Translations under genes and position numbers: made by a program | Part shown: in pieces, positions 1 through 20,776 of the stretch | How positions within the stretch are numbered: position 1 is the first letter of the stretch | Layout of the letters: the number at the start of each line of letters is the position of its first letter | The notes under the pieces: model-generated | What the model saw: only the letters and a program-made list of their open reading frames with translations | What the model was told of the DNA's origin: nothing | The model's database searches: none | Source: Setaria digitata | Lineage: Eukaryota > Nematoda > Chromadorea > Rhabditida > Setariidae | Direction: 5' to 3' | DNA length: 64,000 nucleotides | Assembly (NCBI GenBank): GCA_003640385.1 | Contig: RCAB01000009.1 | Location: forward strand, 310,001-374,000

Positions 1-1271
1 GGAAGGGGAGATGAAGATAAAAAACTGGAATTTATAGACGCTTCGTTAAATCTGAACCCTTTTCCAATCACGAGAATCTTCAAATATTCATCAGTGGAAA
101 GTTGCAGGAATTCAGACGAACTCAGACTCGTATTTTTTTTTCCTTAGAGTCATTCATTGTGATAACTGATTTCGGTATTTAAATAATAAATAAATTATGC
201 AAGTATTTGATATGAGAAGACGAGCTAAATTACATCTGTAGGCGGCATCCTTATGACTTGCACATTAAAAAAAGTAAATTATATTCTTCAATAAAGCGAA
301 GAATATCTCATGTTATATAGGGGAATTACGAAGAGAAGTAAATGCTTTCTCCTTCAGTTTCTGAAAAACACTTCTACAATTATTATTGTTGCGCTGATCA
401 GATATAATTTACTATTTCACTTTTATTTCATCTAGATTAACATTCCTTATCATTTTGCTATAAGTTTATAGGACAAAGAGTGGGAGTCCGGAATTCCGGA
501 ACACATGATAAAGTTCGCAGTAGAATTTCAGATTTGTTTTCTCCCTGGTATTTATTTCCCGACCGCTAGACAATTTAAAGTTATGTTTATCCATACAAAT
601 ATGGACCGTAAATTTTAGCTCACTGGATGATTATATTAAGCATTAACAACGCAATCTTGCAAGCGCACCTTACGTAGTCAGTCTGGAACGGAGTTGCACA
701 CTTTCTTTCTGTACCCTATTGACAATGCTACTGATGGGACTATGAGATAGAGTTGTGAGAATTGATGGGCCATATAAAAAGTGAACTGTGAAGAGCAAAT
801 TTTTGTGTTCTGGATGCGCTTGGTTGGATGTCGCTTGGTCAGCGGGATATTACGTTAATTGGCTTGCTTTGAGCAGTGACTTAACTCTTGTAAAGGATTT
901 GAGATTTCCGAAAAAATTGAAAGTCCAACAAGGAAACTTGTCGCTGAGTTCTCCACTAACTAGAAAGCCGTGTAGGTCTACTTCCCTTTGATGTAACCAT
1001 TTCTGAAAATTCAGTCTTTTTGTGGCGTTTGTTGCTGAATTAAAGGGACTGAAAATTAAGACTTTTTAAAAAAGTGGATTACGTGGATATATTCCATTAC
1101 TGGGAAGTTGTCAGTCAGAGCAAAGTTATTTTGTGAAGGAAAAGGTAAGTAAAGATTTGTTGAATGTTGAATCTACTCTGAAGATAGCATATTCAGAATG
1201 GGGACTGTGCAGTTTGTATTCGTTCAATCCATCACTTACGTTAATTACTACTTCCCTTTAATTGTCTGCTA
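1..1271. other. 5' flanking region of the kinase gene
   Basis: No protein-coding segment is convincing here. A good 5' splice site (AAAG then GTAAGT) follows position 1144, and a possible acceptor (GTGCAG) lies near 1210, so a non-coding 5' leader exon of the kinase gene could end here. This is inference from splice signals only. The 67-codon open frame at 788-991 shows no recognisable motif. Confidence 0.4.
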
Positions 1272-4200
1272 ATGCAATTAAAAGGTGTTGGTAGGATGAC
1301 AGATAATTCGCAGTCAGAACGAAAATCCTCACGGAGCATCAATGATGCCCGAATTGCTGGACTGTACGATCTACAGAAAACTATCGGCAAGGGTCATTTT
1401 GCGGTGGTGAAATCGGCAAACCATGTTTTCACGGGTGAGAAGGTTACTTTTCAGGTCTATTAATTTCTTTAAACTAATTTAAGAAACTAGTGCGCAAGTA
1501 TTTTGTTTAAGTTAAAAGTTTTCACACATACTCTATCCGCAATTCGTATTTTTTTTCACACCACTCCCAAATCCTCTTATTTATTCGCAGTAACATCCAA
1601 ATTCTAGTGATTTATTCTCATTACAAAAGAATGCTAATAGGTTAAATGAACTGAATGGAATTTTTGCATTTTTAGGTAGCCGTTAAAGTGATTGATAAGA
1701 CAAAGTTTGATTCCTCGATGACATCTCACCTGCTCAAAGAGGTGAGGAAATTTATTTCATTTTAACTCCTCAACCTTTTTTTCGTAATATTTTGCATTTT
1801 TTTTTTCTTTTTTTTGCTATTCCTAGGATTTGATGAGAAATAAAATGGCACCTCCCACACTATGACCTGAGCAGTAATTTCCCTTTTTTGTGTCTGAATT
1901 GTTTGTAGGTTCGTTGTATGAAATTGGTTCAACATCCAAATATAGTTCGCTTATATGAAGTTATCGACACCCAGACGAAATTGTTTTTAATTCTCGAATT
2001 GGGAGATTATGATATGTATGATTTTATTACGAAAAATGCTGATAAGGTTAGCATTTAGAATTCTTTTGCAACGTCGTATTCAAAAATAGTGCCAACAGTT
2101 ATTTAAAATGAATCAGCCGAAATAAATTTACGTATTTGTGAGGTCATCAAAGAACTTGTAGGGATGTCCAGAAAGCGAAGCGCAGCAGTATTTTTGCCAA
2201 ATTATAAAAGCGATTGATTATTGCCATCAGCTACATGTTGTTCATCGAGATCTTAAGGTGCAGCAGCTTGTTCTTTTCATACCAAGTTTTAGTTTTAATC
2301 ATTTTTTTTTTTTTTTTTTTAAATCCATATATCTTAACTATAAACAAGATAAGTAGATTCGAAGTTGCAGCCTGAAAATGTAGTTTTCTTCGAGCGTTTG
2401 GGAATGGTCAAGTTAACAGATTTTGGGTTCAGCAATAAATTTACCCCTGGCGAACAACTTGAAACTGCATGTGGCAGCTTAGCTTATTCAGCTCCAGAAA
2501 TATTACTTGGAGACGCCTATGACGCTCCAGCCGTCGGTAAACTTCTACCAATCTGTCTCTTTAAATTGGAAGCGATTTGCCGTATCTTTTGTGTAAAATA
2601 TTTGTTTGAGCTGTCGGATATGTTTAGCAACTGGTTTAAAAAGTATCTCTAAAAGTCATATATTTAATTTTTGAGGTTGGTACTTTGATAGACTTGTCAG
2701 GATGAAGAATAAATCTGTTCATAAAATGATAAGGAACACAAAATCGTTTCGTTCCCGACAGTGTCACGAATTTCAGATGTATGGTCACTAGGAGTTATTT
2801 TGTACATGTTATTGTGCGGTCGGCTACCATTCCAAGAAGCAAATGATTCGGAAACTTTGACAAAAATATTAGATTGCAAATACTCTTTGCCAGACACACT
2901 TTCGTTACACGCGCGCTAGTGAGTTTCATTTTGATTTTAATATAAATTGTACATGAAACGTAGATTTGTTTTCTGTTCTTTATTATGTTTATTACAAATC
3001 ATCCTCTGTAGGTTTTTCCGAAAATTGCAATCATTTTTCTGACTACGACTGGTTTCACTATTTGTGTTTTCGAGTTTGTAACAAAGTTTATTTTCTTATG
3101 CCTTTCTTTTGAATTTGAAGAAAATATAGTGCTGACATAAATCAGCAGCTTTTCAGAAAAACTGTTTATGATAGAGAGTAATGGATTTTACAGTCTAATA
3201 TCAAGAATGTTGGTGAAAGATGTTCAGAAGCGTGCAGCGCTCAGCGAAATCATTAACAATTCATGGGTAAAAGCCGGTGATCTTGGTCTTGCTCAAATTT
3301 TACCTTTAGTTGGACGGGATATTCTTCCAGCAAATGCACATGCTACTATTATTGATCAGATGGTAGCTGGCGGTGTTGATACTGAAGAGAATATTCTGAG
3401 GTAGACAAGCGTTTTTTATTTAACACGCATGTTACTGTTTTTAAAATTAACGTAATCTTCCCAGACGTGAAAATTGATATTGTTTCGAATTATTCACTCT
3501 TTAATATATGTATAAACTTTAAAATATCTAGCTTCTTAAGTTTATATCTTTTTATCAGTGAAAATTTGAGATCACTAGAGAGCGATGATTTTTCGTACGT
3601 TACTGCTACCTACTATCTGCTTGCTGAAAGAGTGTTAGCATCTTATCGCGAAGAACGCGCCAGAAAGGCTCATGAAATTAAACGACCGTCACTGGGAGAT
3701 TTGCCGGATGACTTTAAAAATATTGATATAAGGTTTTTTCTTTTCTCCAAGTTTTCGGATTTATGTGTTACTAAACTTTGCAGCTAAGGAAGAGGTTTCC
3801 TATCTTAAAGTGAAAGTTCTATCTATTTATAATTATTAGAAAAGAAAATTGTGGATGAGGATGGTTATCTTATCGTTTAACAGGGAAACAATTGGAAGGA
3901 ACGAAGAAAGTAATGATTATAAAAGTCGAAGTCGATCTAATTCATGGCGTGGTGGTACATCTGTTTCCCGACGACCGTGTACAATTTTGAAGGAAGAAAG
4001 TGAGGAAGAGTTGTCAACGTATCACCGCAGTACATCGAGACAATCATCAAGGCATTTTTTATGTGGCAATTCATATGTCGCAGTTTACTTTCTGTAATTC
4101 ACTGTATCCAAATTGTTTTCTGTTTTTTTTTATTATACTTTTCTTCTTTTGTTAAGGTCGATATGTATAGATTTCAAAAATCAAACAGAGAACATACTAT

Positions 4201-7200
4201 ATAAATATAATATATGTTATTTTCTCAGTGATAGAAATGTTTCAGTCTCCAGATTTTTTGAGTGCTTCATTTTTCTTTTCTTTTTTGAAGAACTTTGGAT
4301 TTTTAGTAATTTACAGTATTTAGAAATTTGCGTTTTTAGACATTCTTCTTCCTCTATGTCGGTATTTGCTTCCAATGCTGGTTCACATGGCCGAATATCA
4401 CCGCAGGATATACAGGGTTTGCTGGAATTGTCACGTTTGAATGTCGCAGAAGGTAGGAAACGAACAATTTCACCAGACAGTCGCCTGAGCAGCCGAAGCT
4501 CTAGTCCACCAAATTCAAGTGGTCGTACAAGTCCTGGTACGTTAAGATTTCAGTGAAATTGAATTTTGTTTTTCGTATGAGCTGTTGTTTGAACAGTTGG
4601 AAATTATTTGAGGATGGGAATTTCAGTGTGAATTTCTGTACTGAACTTTCTTTTTCTATTTCGAAATATCCGGAAAAACTTTGATAATTTAGCAGTCGGT
4701 CGATTGAAGGTTCCGTTTTCTGGTCCTAGTGGATTGCGAAAGTTGGGTTCGTCACCGCACCTACTTGGAATTTGTGAGGTATTTTTTTCCAGTTTGATGT
4801 TTTTCTGTGGTATAATCAAGTTTTTTTCAATGTGAGACACAAGAATTTCTCCCATTCTGCTGCAGGAGACGGAAGAGTTCGAGTTCGATAAAGGTGCGGA
4901 ACAGCGTCAGATTGTAACTCGTCGTAGTATTTCCGGTGCATCGGTTATGCCATTGTCAACATCTCGACTTTTTATTCCACCAAAGGTATCGTTTTTATGA
5001 ATTTAAATAATTAGTCATTATGTAAAACCAGGAAGCTGTCACAACAATTAAGCTTTGTCGAGTCATGGCAAGATGTTCCAGAAGTTCCAGAATCTTCAAA
5101 CAAGCCAAGAAAATCCAGTGTTGTAGCCACCCAATTCACGCACTTTGATGGATTCATCTGAATGGTGAGACAGCTAACATCTTTCAGGAGGCTGATTCTT
5201 GGTCGTTTCTGATCTGTAATATTCTTACAGTACTCACGTTTTTCACAACTCCTTGTAATTGCAATTTCTCAGTTTTGTGAAGTATATTGTTTCGAATGTT
5301 TGAAGTTTTAGAAGCAGAGATTTTCAAATTCCCCTTTATCGTGCCATCACTTGTATATTATTTTAGCTTACTAAAGATGATTCTTCGGGTGCACCCCTTA
5401 CGTACAGTAAAGTACGCATGATCAGGCCACGTCAGGCAATAGTATCACCAGATATGGCTCAAAGATATGAACGGAGACCGTCTTCAAGATATCCTACAAC
5501 CAAATCACAGAGGAGTACGAGGTATATTGCATAATTCTATTATAGAAAATTGTTAATAATTTAACTTCATTTAAAGACAAAAGGAAACTTTTGATATATT
5601 GTAGCTGTTCATCAAGTGAAACGTCGGATGATGATAGTGAGAGAAGATTGAATTTTCTGGCCTCCAAATATTGTTATAATTATAGAAGCCGACGGGATGA
5701 CGATGATCCATCAGAGGGTTGATTTGTCGATGCTTTTTTATTGTGTATAGTGATGTTATATACATCAGCGTTTCATTAATATTGTCAAATGCCACTGACT
5801 TTGATAGATAGTGATTCAGACGATATTTGCGATATTTACGTCTGAGACAAGAAAGAGGATTTATTTATTAGTAAGTATAGCTTATCGTTTCTATTATTTG
5901 TGATGAGACTGTTGTCAATTAGTGTGCTGACGCATTCGTTTTAGGTAATGGAGGAACATTTGCTGGTGGTAGCAGCAACTCAAGAAATGAACCAGTCATT
6001 GGAAGTATAGTAAATACTACTTCAAATAATACTCCATGTACTCATGATTGTCAAGATTCTGGTTAGTTTTTATTTTTATATTAACCCTCCTATGGAATTT
6101 ACTAATGTTCACTAAAATCCGTTAAAAAATTAATGTTGGGGGGAATTAAATTAAATATCAGCTAGATCGTGATAAATGATAAAGTATTACCTATTTCCAT
6201 ATTAGCTTTTGTAAAATCTTTTCTTCATTTCGGTCTGCTGTGTAAAACTGTATATTTATCACTCTGCTAAATTTTGACCAACATCATGCTTATTATTAAG
6301 TCCTCGGCTGTATTTCTATATTTCATTATATATTGCTTCCAGAACAGTCATCTCGATATCGCAGTTCACTGGGTCTAAAATTGTCGGATATTGTTCAAAT
6401 GATACCTACTTTGCATCCTATCAAAGAAATGCCAGCAACGCTTTTTTCCCACTCACTTTTTTCAAGGTTTCATTTTGAATTCTTATAAATGGAGGCACTG
6501 CGAAAGAATTCTGCGTATTTCGTTCTTTGCAAAATTTTAATCATTTTTTTTTTTTTAATGAACGAATTGAGTTAAGACAAATTATCAAATACAAAGAAGA
6601 AATGCATGAAAACACTAAAAAGCAACAATTTGAAAAATATTGGTAAAATATATTAGATATATAATATTGGAGGAATTTTTTTTTAAATAGTGGCCAATGA
6701 AATTAAAAGTACCGTTGAAACGTTCCAGCTCATTTCTCACTTGGTCTACAGAGAAGTTAGATATTTAAATTACCCCAGATTGTTAAATACATGTTCTTTT
6801 CGGATCGAAAACTACTGAAGAAGTAATATCGAAATGGGTGAATTTCTCGTTTCTGGATTTAGCGCAAACCGGAAAACAGCATGATGAGCATTTTGCTTTT
6901 GCATCAAAAAGACGTTCCCGAATTTTGTTGGAGGAATGGAGCTACTGTAGTTTTGGTACTGTCCGCACATTACGACGATCAAGCTCATTTCCGGATTTGT
7001 CATGTTTCAGCATTCTTGATATAATCCAATCTAACGATGAAAGGAATAGCGTTAGTTTCAAGTTATTTTGAGATTCGAGATACAAATACTGACCAATTTA
7101 TTTAGGATGATAAAAACTCGTATTGCTGCTTGAATACTAGTATAAAGATCCTGTCTATTTCCACATTTCTTTGTTGCGTAGTTGCTTCTCTTCAAACTTC

Positions 7201-7490
7201 TAACGCTTAGCAAATAACTTTGGCAGAAGTTTATATGAATACTTTTGTGAATACTTACCCATAAATGCATGAGTGTAGTAAATTCCATTTACTACTCTAT
7301 TTTGTAGTCTTTGACTGGAGAAGAAAGCGACTCTGTGCCATGGGCTAGTACAGATTCCGGATGTTCATCCGATGGAGAAGTAGATCCCGTCGCTCTCCCT
7401 AAAAATTCTGAAAGACAGTGGGAACAAAGTTTGAAAAGGAAATACTGTCTAGTTCAAGTCGAAGGACGCAATGGTTTTGTTGTTTCGTAG
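1272..7490 (+). CDS. snrk: SNF1-related Ser/Thr protein kinase (SNRK type)
   Basis: AMPK-related kinase of the SNRK subfamily, normally activated by LKB1 on the T-loop. Kinase exons: 1272-1442, 1676-1741, 1909-2046, 2162-2257, 2371-2536, 2777-2918, 3194-3400. Downstream exons: 3559-3732, 3885-about 4018, about 4340-4536, 4693-4778, 4866-4985, 5036-about 5119, 5367-5521, 5605-5717, 5945-6061, 6343-6466, (uncertain start)-7050, 7308-7490. Numbering from the ATG at 1296 (the ATG at 1272 is in frame): glycine loop GKGHFAVVK, Lys53 in VAVK, HRDLK 145-149, DFG 166-168, and T-loop Thr181 in ETACGS. The wording [16 protein letters not shown] and [13 protein letters not shown] is typical of SNRK. A Ser/Arg-rich tail carries the SNRK signature [12 protein letters not shown] (exon at 5605). 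The borders of the exons near 4018, 4340 and 6838-6912 are not settled. SNRK identity is secure. Confidence 0.9.
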
Positions 7491-8878
7491 TGTTGATCTC
7501 ACATCAATTACATTCCTCTTTTTAAGTCTTTCTTTAATTCGAAAACGAAAATGATTAGTTTACAAAATTAATTGAACTTATTTTCCAAAAATTTCGTAAC
7601 ATTATGTTCTCCTTGAAGTTAATGAACTATTTTTATTTTTAGATTTAAATTTCGAAAATTTTTTTGTGATTCAAAAGATTATTCCTTATTATTGTGTTAG
7701 TTTGAGATCCGAACTGGTCTCCGTTCAGTGCATAAGCACGCATTTAAATTGTTATCTTTATTTCATTTCAAGCAGTTTTATTCGAATCGATGCGTATTTT
7801 TGAAATTCCTTTGAGAAGAAAAAAGAAAAAGCCAGTCAAAGGGACTTGATCAATAATCGATCTAAGATGTTAAGCGAAATTAAATGTGTAGTTAGATGCT
7901 CTGATAAAAATTAATCAAGTGAATAATTGTTGATTATTAAAAAATTTTCTCCAGAATTTATCACTGATATTCTATCTGGTATTATTGATTGCTTATGTTT
8001 TTATTTAATTTATTTATGCCTCCTTCATAAAGTACAATGTATCTCTCTCTCTCTCTCTCTCTCACATTTACTATTATTTTATACCTTTATCATGTTTTAG
8101 TGTGTGATTTTTCAAATTTTTAAGAGATATGCTTTCTTATAAGCATAAATTAAGTATTTATTTAATATTTGCAAAACGAATAAGATATGGGATATATTAA
8201 TTTGTTCATAATTTTCAAAAGAAATAAAATGCCTATGTTTCGTTCACAAATAAGAGCCGAGCAGATCATATCACGCGAGTCAAATACAAAGCAAATACAG
8301 ACTTGTTTAGCATTTGCTACAAAAACTGTTGTTTCTGTTTTTGCAGTTCCCTTATTCGCTTATCGATTTGCACTGTTTTGTAGTAGCTACCTTGCCAAAG
8401 AATAAAAGTATTTATTTTTGTTTGCATTGGCTAAAGTTAATGCCTTTTAAATGAAATTTCGGCTTTCAGAGATTTCGAAATATTTGTAAATTTACGGTAT
8501 TTAAAAATAAAGTCTTTCGTTCTTTGTAGTCGAATGTTCTGAAAATGCTCTCTTGTTGCTTTCTAGTTTTTCCATCCAAAATAGTTCTGTTTGAATACAG
8601 CTTTGCATTCAGAGACTTCTTTCAAAATGAATTTAAAAAGCTGAATAAGTCTCTCTCTTTGTTCTCTTTCACTTCATTTCAAGGAGCTCGGAGATTATCC
8701 CAGCTGTGGGTGGAAAAAAATGTTAATTACAATCCTTCACCATGATATAGTCATCCAGTGCTGAGATTGCCTGACACTTTACATGTTATCAGTTATAAAC
8801 TTTTGGCTTGGCTTTTGCAAAATTTTTAGACATTCGGTGGGGACGAAATAAACTGCCCGTTGATAATTATTTTCTCAA
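7491..8878. other. 3' UTR and spacer before the leucyl-tRNA synthetase gene
   Basis: A+T-rich sequence with no recognisable gene. It holds a TC dinucleotide run (8042-8063) and an AATAAA-type signal at 8401-8406 that could end the kinase transcript. Open frames at 8187-8405 and 8545-8745 look like chance. Confidence 0.5.
8042..8063. repeat. (TC)n microsatellite
   Basis: About eleven TC dinucleotides in a row in the spacer downstream of the kinase gene. Read directly from the sequence. Confidence 0.9.
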
Positions 8879-15788
<6,910 letters not shown>

Positions 15789-15940
15789 CTTGCCTACAAA
15801 TTTGTTTTAGTTCTGCTCTATAATTCATGCATCGAGATTGAATTTTTAATGACTTTATATTGTTGTACTGATTTTATTATGCTTTAGAAACTTTAAAGTT
15901 TTGTTAAAACCATAAGAAATTTTGAAATTCTTTTGAAGAA

Positions 15941-15950
15941 AATAAATAAA
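15941..15950 (+). terminator. Polyadenylation signal of lars-2
   Basis: Two overlapping AATAAA hexamers about 155 bases after the LARS2 stop codon. Position and motif fit cleavage and polyadenylation; no transcript evidence is available here. Confidence 0.5.
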
Positions 15951-17924
15951 AATACAGTGCTACAAGCGGTATTACATCTGTGAATAATCAATTTGAGAAG
16001 AAAGAAGGGAGTCCATCCATTTTTATTTTCATTGTGAAACTTATACATTTCTCCTTATATTTCATAGAATCGAGAACGTCATCTAAAAATAATCTATAGC
16101 TATTGTCGAAGGGAGCATTTCAATTTGAAATATTATTACATATCAGTTTTGTTCAAGATAATATGCAAAACTCCTTTATTTTCCAGATCGGAACTAACTG
16201 TTGAAACTAAAGTGATACATGGCGTTGTTTTAAAGTCCGGGAATTTAATGCTTTACCAGCTATAATTGCCGGTGTTGGTGTTTATTTTTCTGAATAAGAA
16301 AGAAAAATTCTGGAATTAACCATGAAGTTCTCGAAGGGAATCATTCGAGAGAAATGCACTTTTATTAGAAACGTGAAATCTTCTGCAAAGAATTCATCGA
16401 ACTTTATCATTTTGAGACCATTCTGATTTGGTTGAGAGGACTTCTGAAGAAAATAATAAGTTCCTACTTAGTAATTTGCTAGAAAAGGTATCAACGGAAT
16501 GCTGTATTTCTAGCTTTTGAATAAAATAAACAGGTCTCAAGAGGAAGAGTTCGAGAATTGCTATACATAAAACTTCTTCCATGTAAATCATTGCGATTTG
16601 AAGTAGTAAATTATTCAGCAGTTTGTCGAGCAAAGAATTTCGAAAAACAAGAAAACAAATCACTTTCAAATCGGTAAATTGTTTCGAATTATACAGTGTA
16701 AGAGAACGATTTAAAAAGGGAGATGCGAGGTACTAATTTGGAGACGAAAACATTAGACTAGTCATTTAACGGTTTAGTTAAAATGCTTGCTGTAAGTGCA
16801 AGGGAAATTGAAAAAAAGAAAAACAAATAGTTAGATCTGAAACATCACCAACCGCTTGACAAGTTGTTCTCGTTGAACAGAGAGCTTGAATGTAACTTAG
16901 TGACATTGTTGACATGCATTGCTTTTCCCCGTGTGACACAAAACTGTAAAAAATTTCGTTGTTATTCTAAAACGAAAATAATTGAATTCTTTCAACTGTC
17001 ATTTCTTGTCCAATATAAGATCATATTGACATAATGTTTTAGAGTGGCAAGAATTAAAACATTTAATGCTCGCTTTTGCAATCCAAAAATCGAAATTACA
17101 AAATGCATCCAATTAATTATCATTCGTGGCCATCTAAATATAAGTTTACACCATATGAAGCAGCTTCCAAGTTTTACTTTACTTTTAATTTTGCTGACTT
17201 TCAGATTTTTTTAATTTTCATGTTTAATGAAAATTGTACAAGACAATTTTGGTTCCGCGATATCTGTTTGTTCTTTCGTACTTCAATGAGCTAAAAATAA
17301 AAATAAAATGAATTAATAATGGCAGATCAAAAATTTTGAACACAAGAATATGCGTAATGTTCTGCTTGTAAATAAAAAGGTTAATTTGTTAAAAGTTAAG
17401 AAATTTCCACGAATAATCAGGCAGCTCTCTGCTCAGTGATTAGTGTCATTGGAATTTATTTTTTTTTTTTTTATTTGGAACGAGAAAAATAAGTAAGATT
17501 GAATGGTACTAATCACTTCTGTTAAACTTAATGATGGTACTTTTATATACCTACAATGTAGCTATGATCAGGCACTTAAATTTTTTAAAATTCATTTAAA
17601 AATTTAAAATTTCATGTTTTGATATAACTTGGCTAGTGATCCTACAAAGCATTTAGATTCAAATATTTGTTCTATTTTAAATCTTATAGATATCTATTTC
17701 AAAATTTTCGTCTTTCACATTCGAGAAAGTTAATGTGTAACTTTTATTACTCTTGAATATTCAATTACTTTTTACTTTTTCCTTAGTTAAGAAGACCTTT
17801 TTCAGTCACAGAATGTAATAAATTTATTTGTTAAATTTAAATTTGAGAATCATTAGTGTGTTAATTATACAAAAAAATTTATATTAATTTATAAGGATAG
17901 CATGAGCTTGTAATTGCCTCAACT

Positions 17925-17958
17925 TTTTAATATTGCTTTTAACAAAGCAATATTAAAA
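17925..17958. repeat. Perfect 15-bp hairpin
   Basis: The arm TTTTAATATTGCTTT (17925-17939) is followed after a 4-base loop by its exact reverse complement (17944-17958). A+T-rich. Too short for a typical miRNA precursor; function unknown. Confidence 0.8.
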
Positions 17959-18518
17959 GTATCAATTTTTTTTTATGAATTTTGAAGAATTAAAGAATTC
18001 AATAGCATCCAGAAAGTAATCAATCGTTAAAAAAGTTTGTTACTGTTTTATCAGGTAAAAATTTGTAATTTATTAGATATTTTACGATTTTAACAAATTT
18101 CAAGTCAAAGCTAAAGAATTAATAAGATTTCCTCTATATACGATTCATAAGGCAATTCAATTTGAAAATAGTACTCAGAAGAAATTGCTGCAATCATTTT
18201 TTTTCTTATTATTATTTATTCATTTTCACTTCTTATCATTATTCACTAATTGATATTTACTTTAATAATATTACTCGAATGAAATTGTGAAACTGAATTA
18301 TTTTAGATTAAAATGAAGGAAGTGGAAAAGAATTTCTGCATTAAAAATTCTTTTCATCCAAATTTTTTAGAAATTTTCGAATCCTTAGTGCTATTTGCTA
18401 TTTATGTTTCATTAAACAGCGAATGATATTAAGTTGTTATTGATCTGGAAATTAGAGAAAGTTGTTCTGAGTATTAAACATTACTGTTTCATTTGCATAA
18501 TGATGATAATAACTCCCG

Positions 18519-18874
18519 ATTCTCGACTCTCGAAAGCTTGTCAGCACTAACACCTGTTTGAATGCTCACAAATATGCCCTTTAAATTTCTTCAATTCACA
18601 TATTTTGCACTTTAAACTATTAAAAATTTTCAAATTCTAGTCTCAAGTATCATTTAAACCGACACACCATATATTATTTGGGAAGTAACTTTCATGCGGA
18701 AAGTAAAAAGTGTCGGGAAATGGCAGGTAATTAAGTTGATAACGTTGAATGCTTGAGAAGAATGAAAATAAGAGAAATGTTTATGTGTAAATAATATAAA
18801 ATTACTCAAGCATTCCATAATACTTCTCTTAAATTTACTTCTTCAGTGCGACGAATGAGTCGAGAGTCGAGAAT
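18519..18874. repeat. Spaced 15-bp inverted repeat
   Basis: ATTCTCGACTCTCGA at 18519-18533 is the exact reverse complement of 18860-18874. The identity does not extend beyond these 15 bases and no target duplication is evident, so a MITE is only one possibility. Confidence 0.6.
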
Positions 18875-20087
18875 AAGGGTATCTATCTTCTTTATCGATC
18901 TCGTCATATTGGCATACTTGCACTAGCGGCCTGAAAGCTTGTTGAGCCTGATATTTAAGGCTTCAAAACAGACATTACTTTTATCAGCAGCAAAACTGGA
19001 GCAAATATTGGTCCATATTTTCGTCCTTTTTACACTTTTAAAGCTGTGTCAAATTTCTGCTTTTCTTTCTCTGCTAAATTTTAAATTTTTTGCATCAAAA
19101 AATGTTTAATACTGAGTACAGCTTTCTCTAATTTTTAAATATTAGCATCTCATAAAATAAAACTTCGATTTTTGAATATTATGTCATGTTCAATGAATAG
19201 CATTTTACTGATTTGATTGAAGTTTCTTTTTAGAAATCTTTTAAAAAGATAATGTTAGGCGAGAGGAATTAATCCGTTATTTTTATTTTTTTCTTGCAAA
19301 TGGTTAGTTTCATTAAGTTTTGTCAGATTGAAATCAAATTCATAATTTCCTTGTCTTCTTTCCTTTTTCAACCCATAATTAAGTTGTTCTGACATAAATT
19401 AGTCTATTTTGTTTAAGTTTTTCCTCTTTTACACATGCATTAAGTGAAGGTGAAATTAAAAAAATGATTTTTCAACAAATACTTATTAAATAACCAGTTA
19501 TTAATAATGAATTTGGACTGATATGTTACCAGTCAAGTATTTCATCTTTCTGTCATTTATTTATGTTCTTTTGCATATTTAAATGTGTATTTTGTATAAG
19601 TTCCAACTTTAGAAGTTAGATGTTCATTTATACAACAATATCTAACTTTGCATTGGAAATGAACTGCACAATTCTTTCCAGAAATGAGCGAAATCTTTAG
19701 GAAGGATAAGTCGGCATAGTTAATTAATTAATTGGCCAACTTCATCTCGAGAGTTAAATCGATCACCAAAATTATACGGACCCGATGAACAAGTGGAGGA
19801 AGGAAGTTGGATTAATGGTCAGTGTACAATCGTAAACATTCCTCTGAAGTGGTCAGTGGATCTGAGTGGACGATGTTGTGTCGTTCTAGCAGATAACCAG
19901 TAGGATGCAGGGAGTGGTCAGTTGCACCTTGCATCAGAAGTAGTGCAGGGGTCAAAAGATCAAAGATGACCTGATGGTCACTCCATTCTTATCGCATTGC
20001 ATTGCAGTGTGCGTTACTGATAGGTTGCAAATATTGTTTCTTCCAATTTACGGCATTTTATTTAAGTCACTGTTAGCCACTAATATA

Positions 20088-20352
20088 CCTATGATAGACA
20101 TACCACAAGGTAATCATTATTGTTATATACCTATGATAGACATACCACAAGGTAATCATTATTGTTATATACCTATGATAGACATATCACAAGGTAATCA
20201 TTATTGTTATATACCTATGATAGACATATCACAAGGTAATCATTATTGTTATATACCTATGATAGACATATCACAAGTTAATCGTTATTGTCATATACCT
20301 ATGATAGACATACCACAAGGTAATCATTATTGTTATATACTTATGATAGATA
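20088..20352. repeat. 42-bp minisatellite, six copies plus a partial
   Basis: The unit starts CCTATGATAGACATACCACA and repeats at 20088, 20130, 20172, 20214, 20256 and 20298 with very few changes (for example CCACA to TCACA), then decays from 20340. Because 42 is divisible by three, one frame stays open and reads a 14-residue repeat (PMIDIPQGNHYCYI). No start, splice or family context supports translation. Confidence 0.95.
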
Positions 20353-20776
20353 ATGATATATCTGGGCAGTTACTATGGGATGATTACTATGGCTTTCTAC
20401 GTTTTGCGCTTTTTCCTGTTTAGGTACAATATTTTTAAGGGAACTGCTTGCAAGTCAAATCAGGAATTACTTAAGTATCAAAAATCGCCAGTATATTTTA
20501 ATAATTTCTCTTTTGATTTTGGATTTTAACGTCAAATTTAAAATTCTGTAGCGAAATTTGTCAAAGTTTTCAAACTCTTCGTCAGATGATAAAAATAATA
20601 AGGCAAAGGTGAGTTAGGAAAACAATAATTTTGAATAAACGAAAAACTGATTGGAGAATAAACATTGGAAGTGATAATTCTGTTTATCAGGTTTTAGACA
20701 TTCGCGCTAACAACTTATTTCTTTGTATTTAATCTTTTGAATTTTTTTTTTTTTTTGTTTTAGAAACATCGATAAC

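Larger units (their letters stand above)
15951..20776. other. Gene-poor intergenic region
   Basis: About 4.8 kb, very A+T-rich, with no recognisable coding exon on either strand. Contents noted separately: a perfect hairpin (17925-17958), a spaced inverted repeat (18519-18874) and a 42-bp minisatellite (20088-20352). Otherwise I see nothing I can support. Confidence 0.5.

Noticed and set aside
19974..20423. 149-codon frame over the minisatellite
   Set aside because: Openness follows from a 42-bp unit divisible by three; no start context, splice partner or known family.
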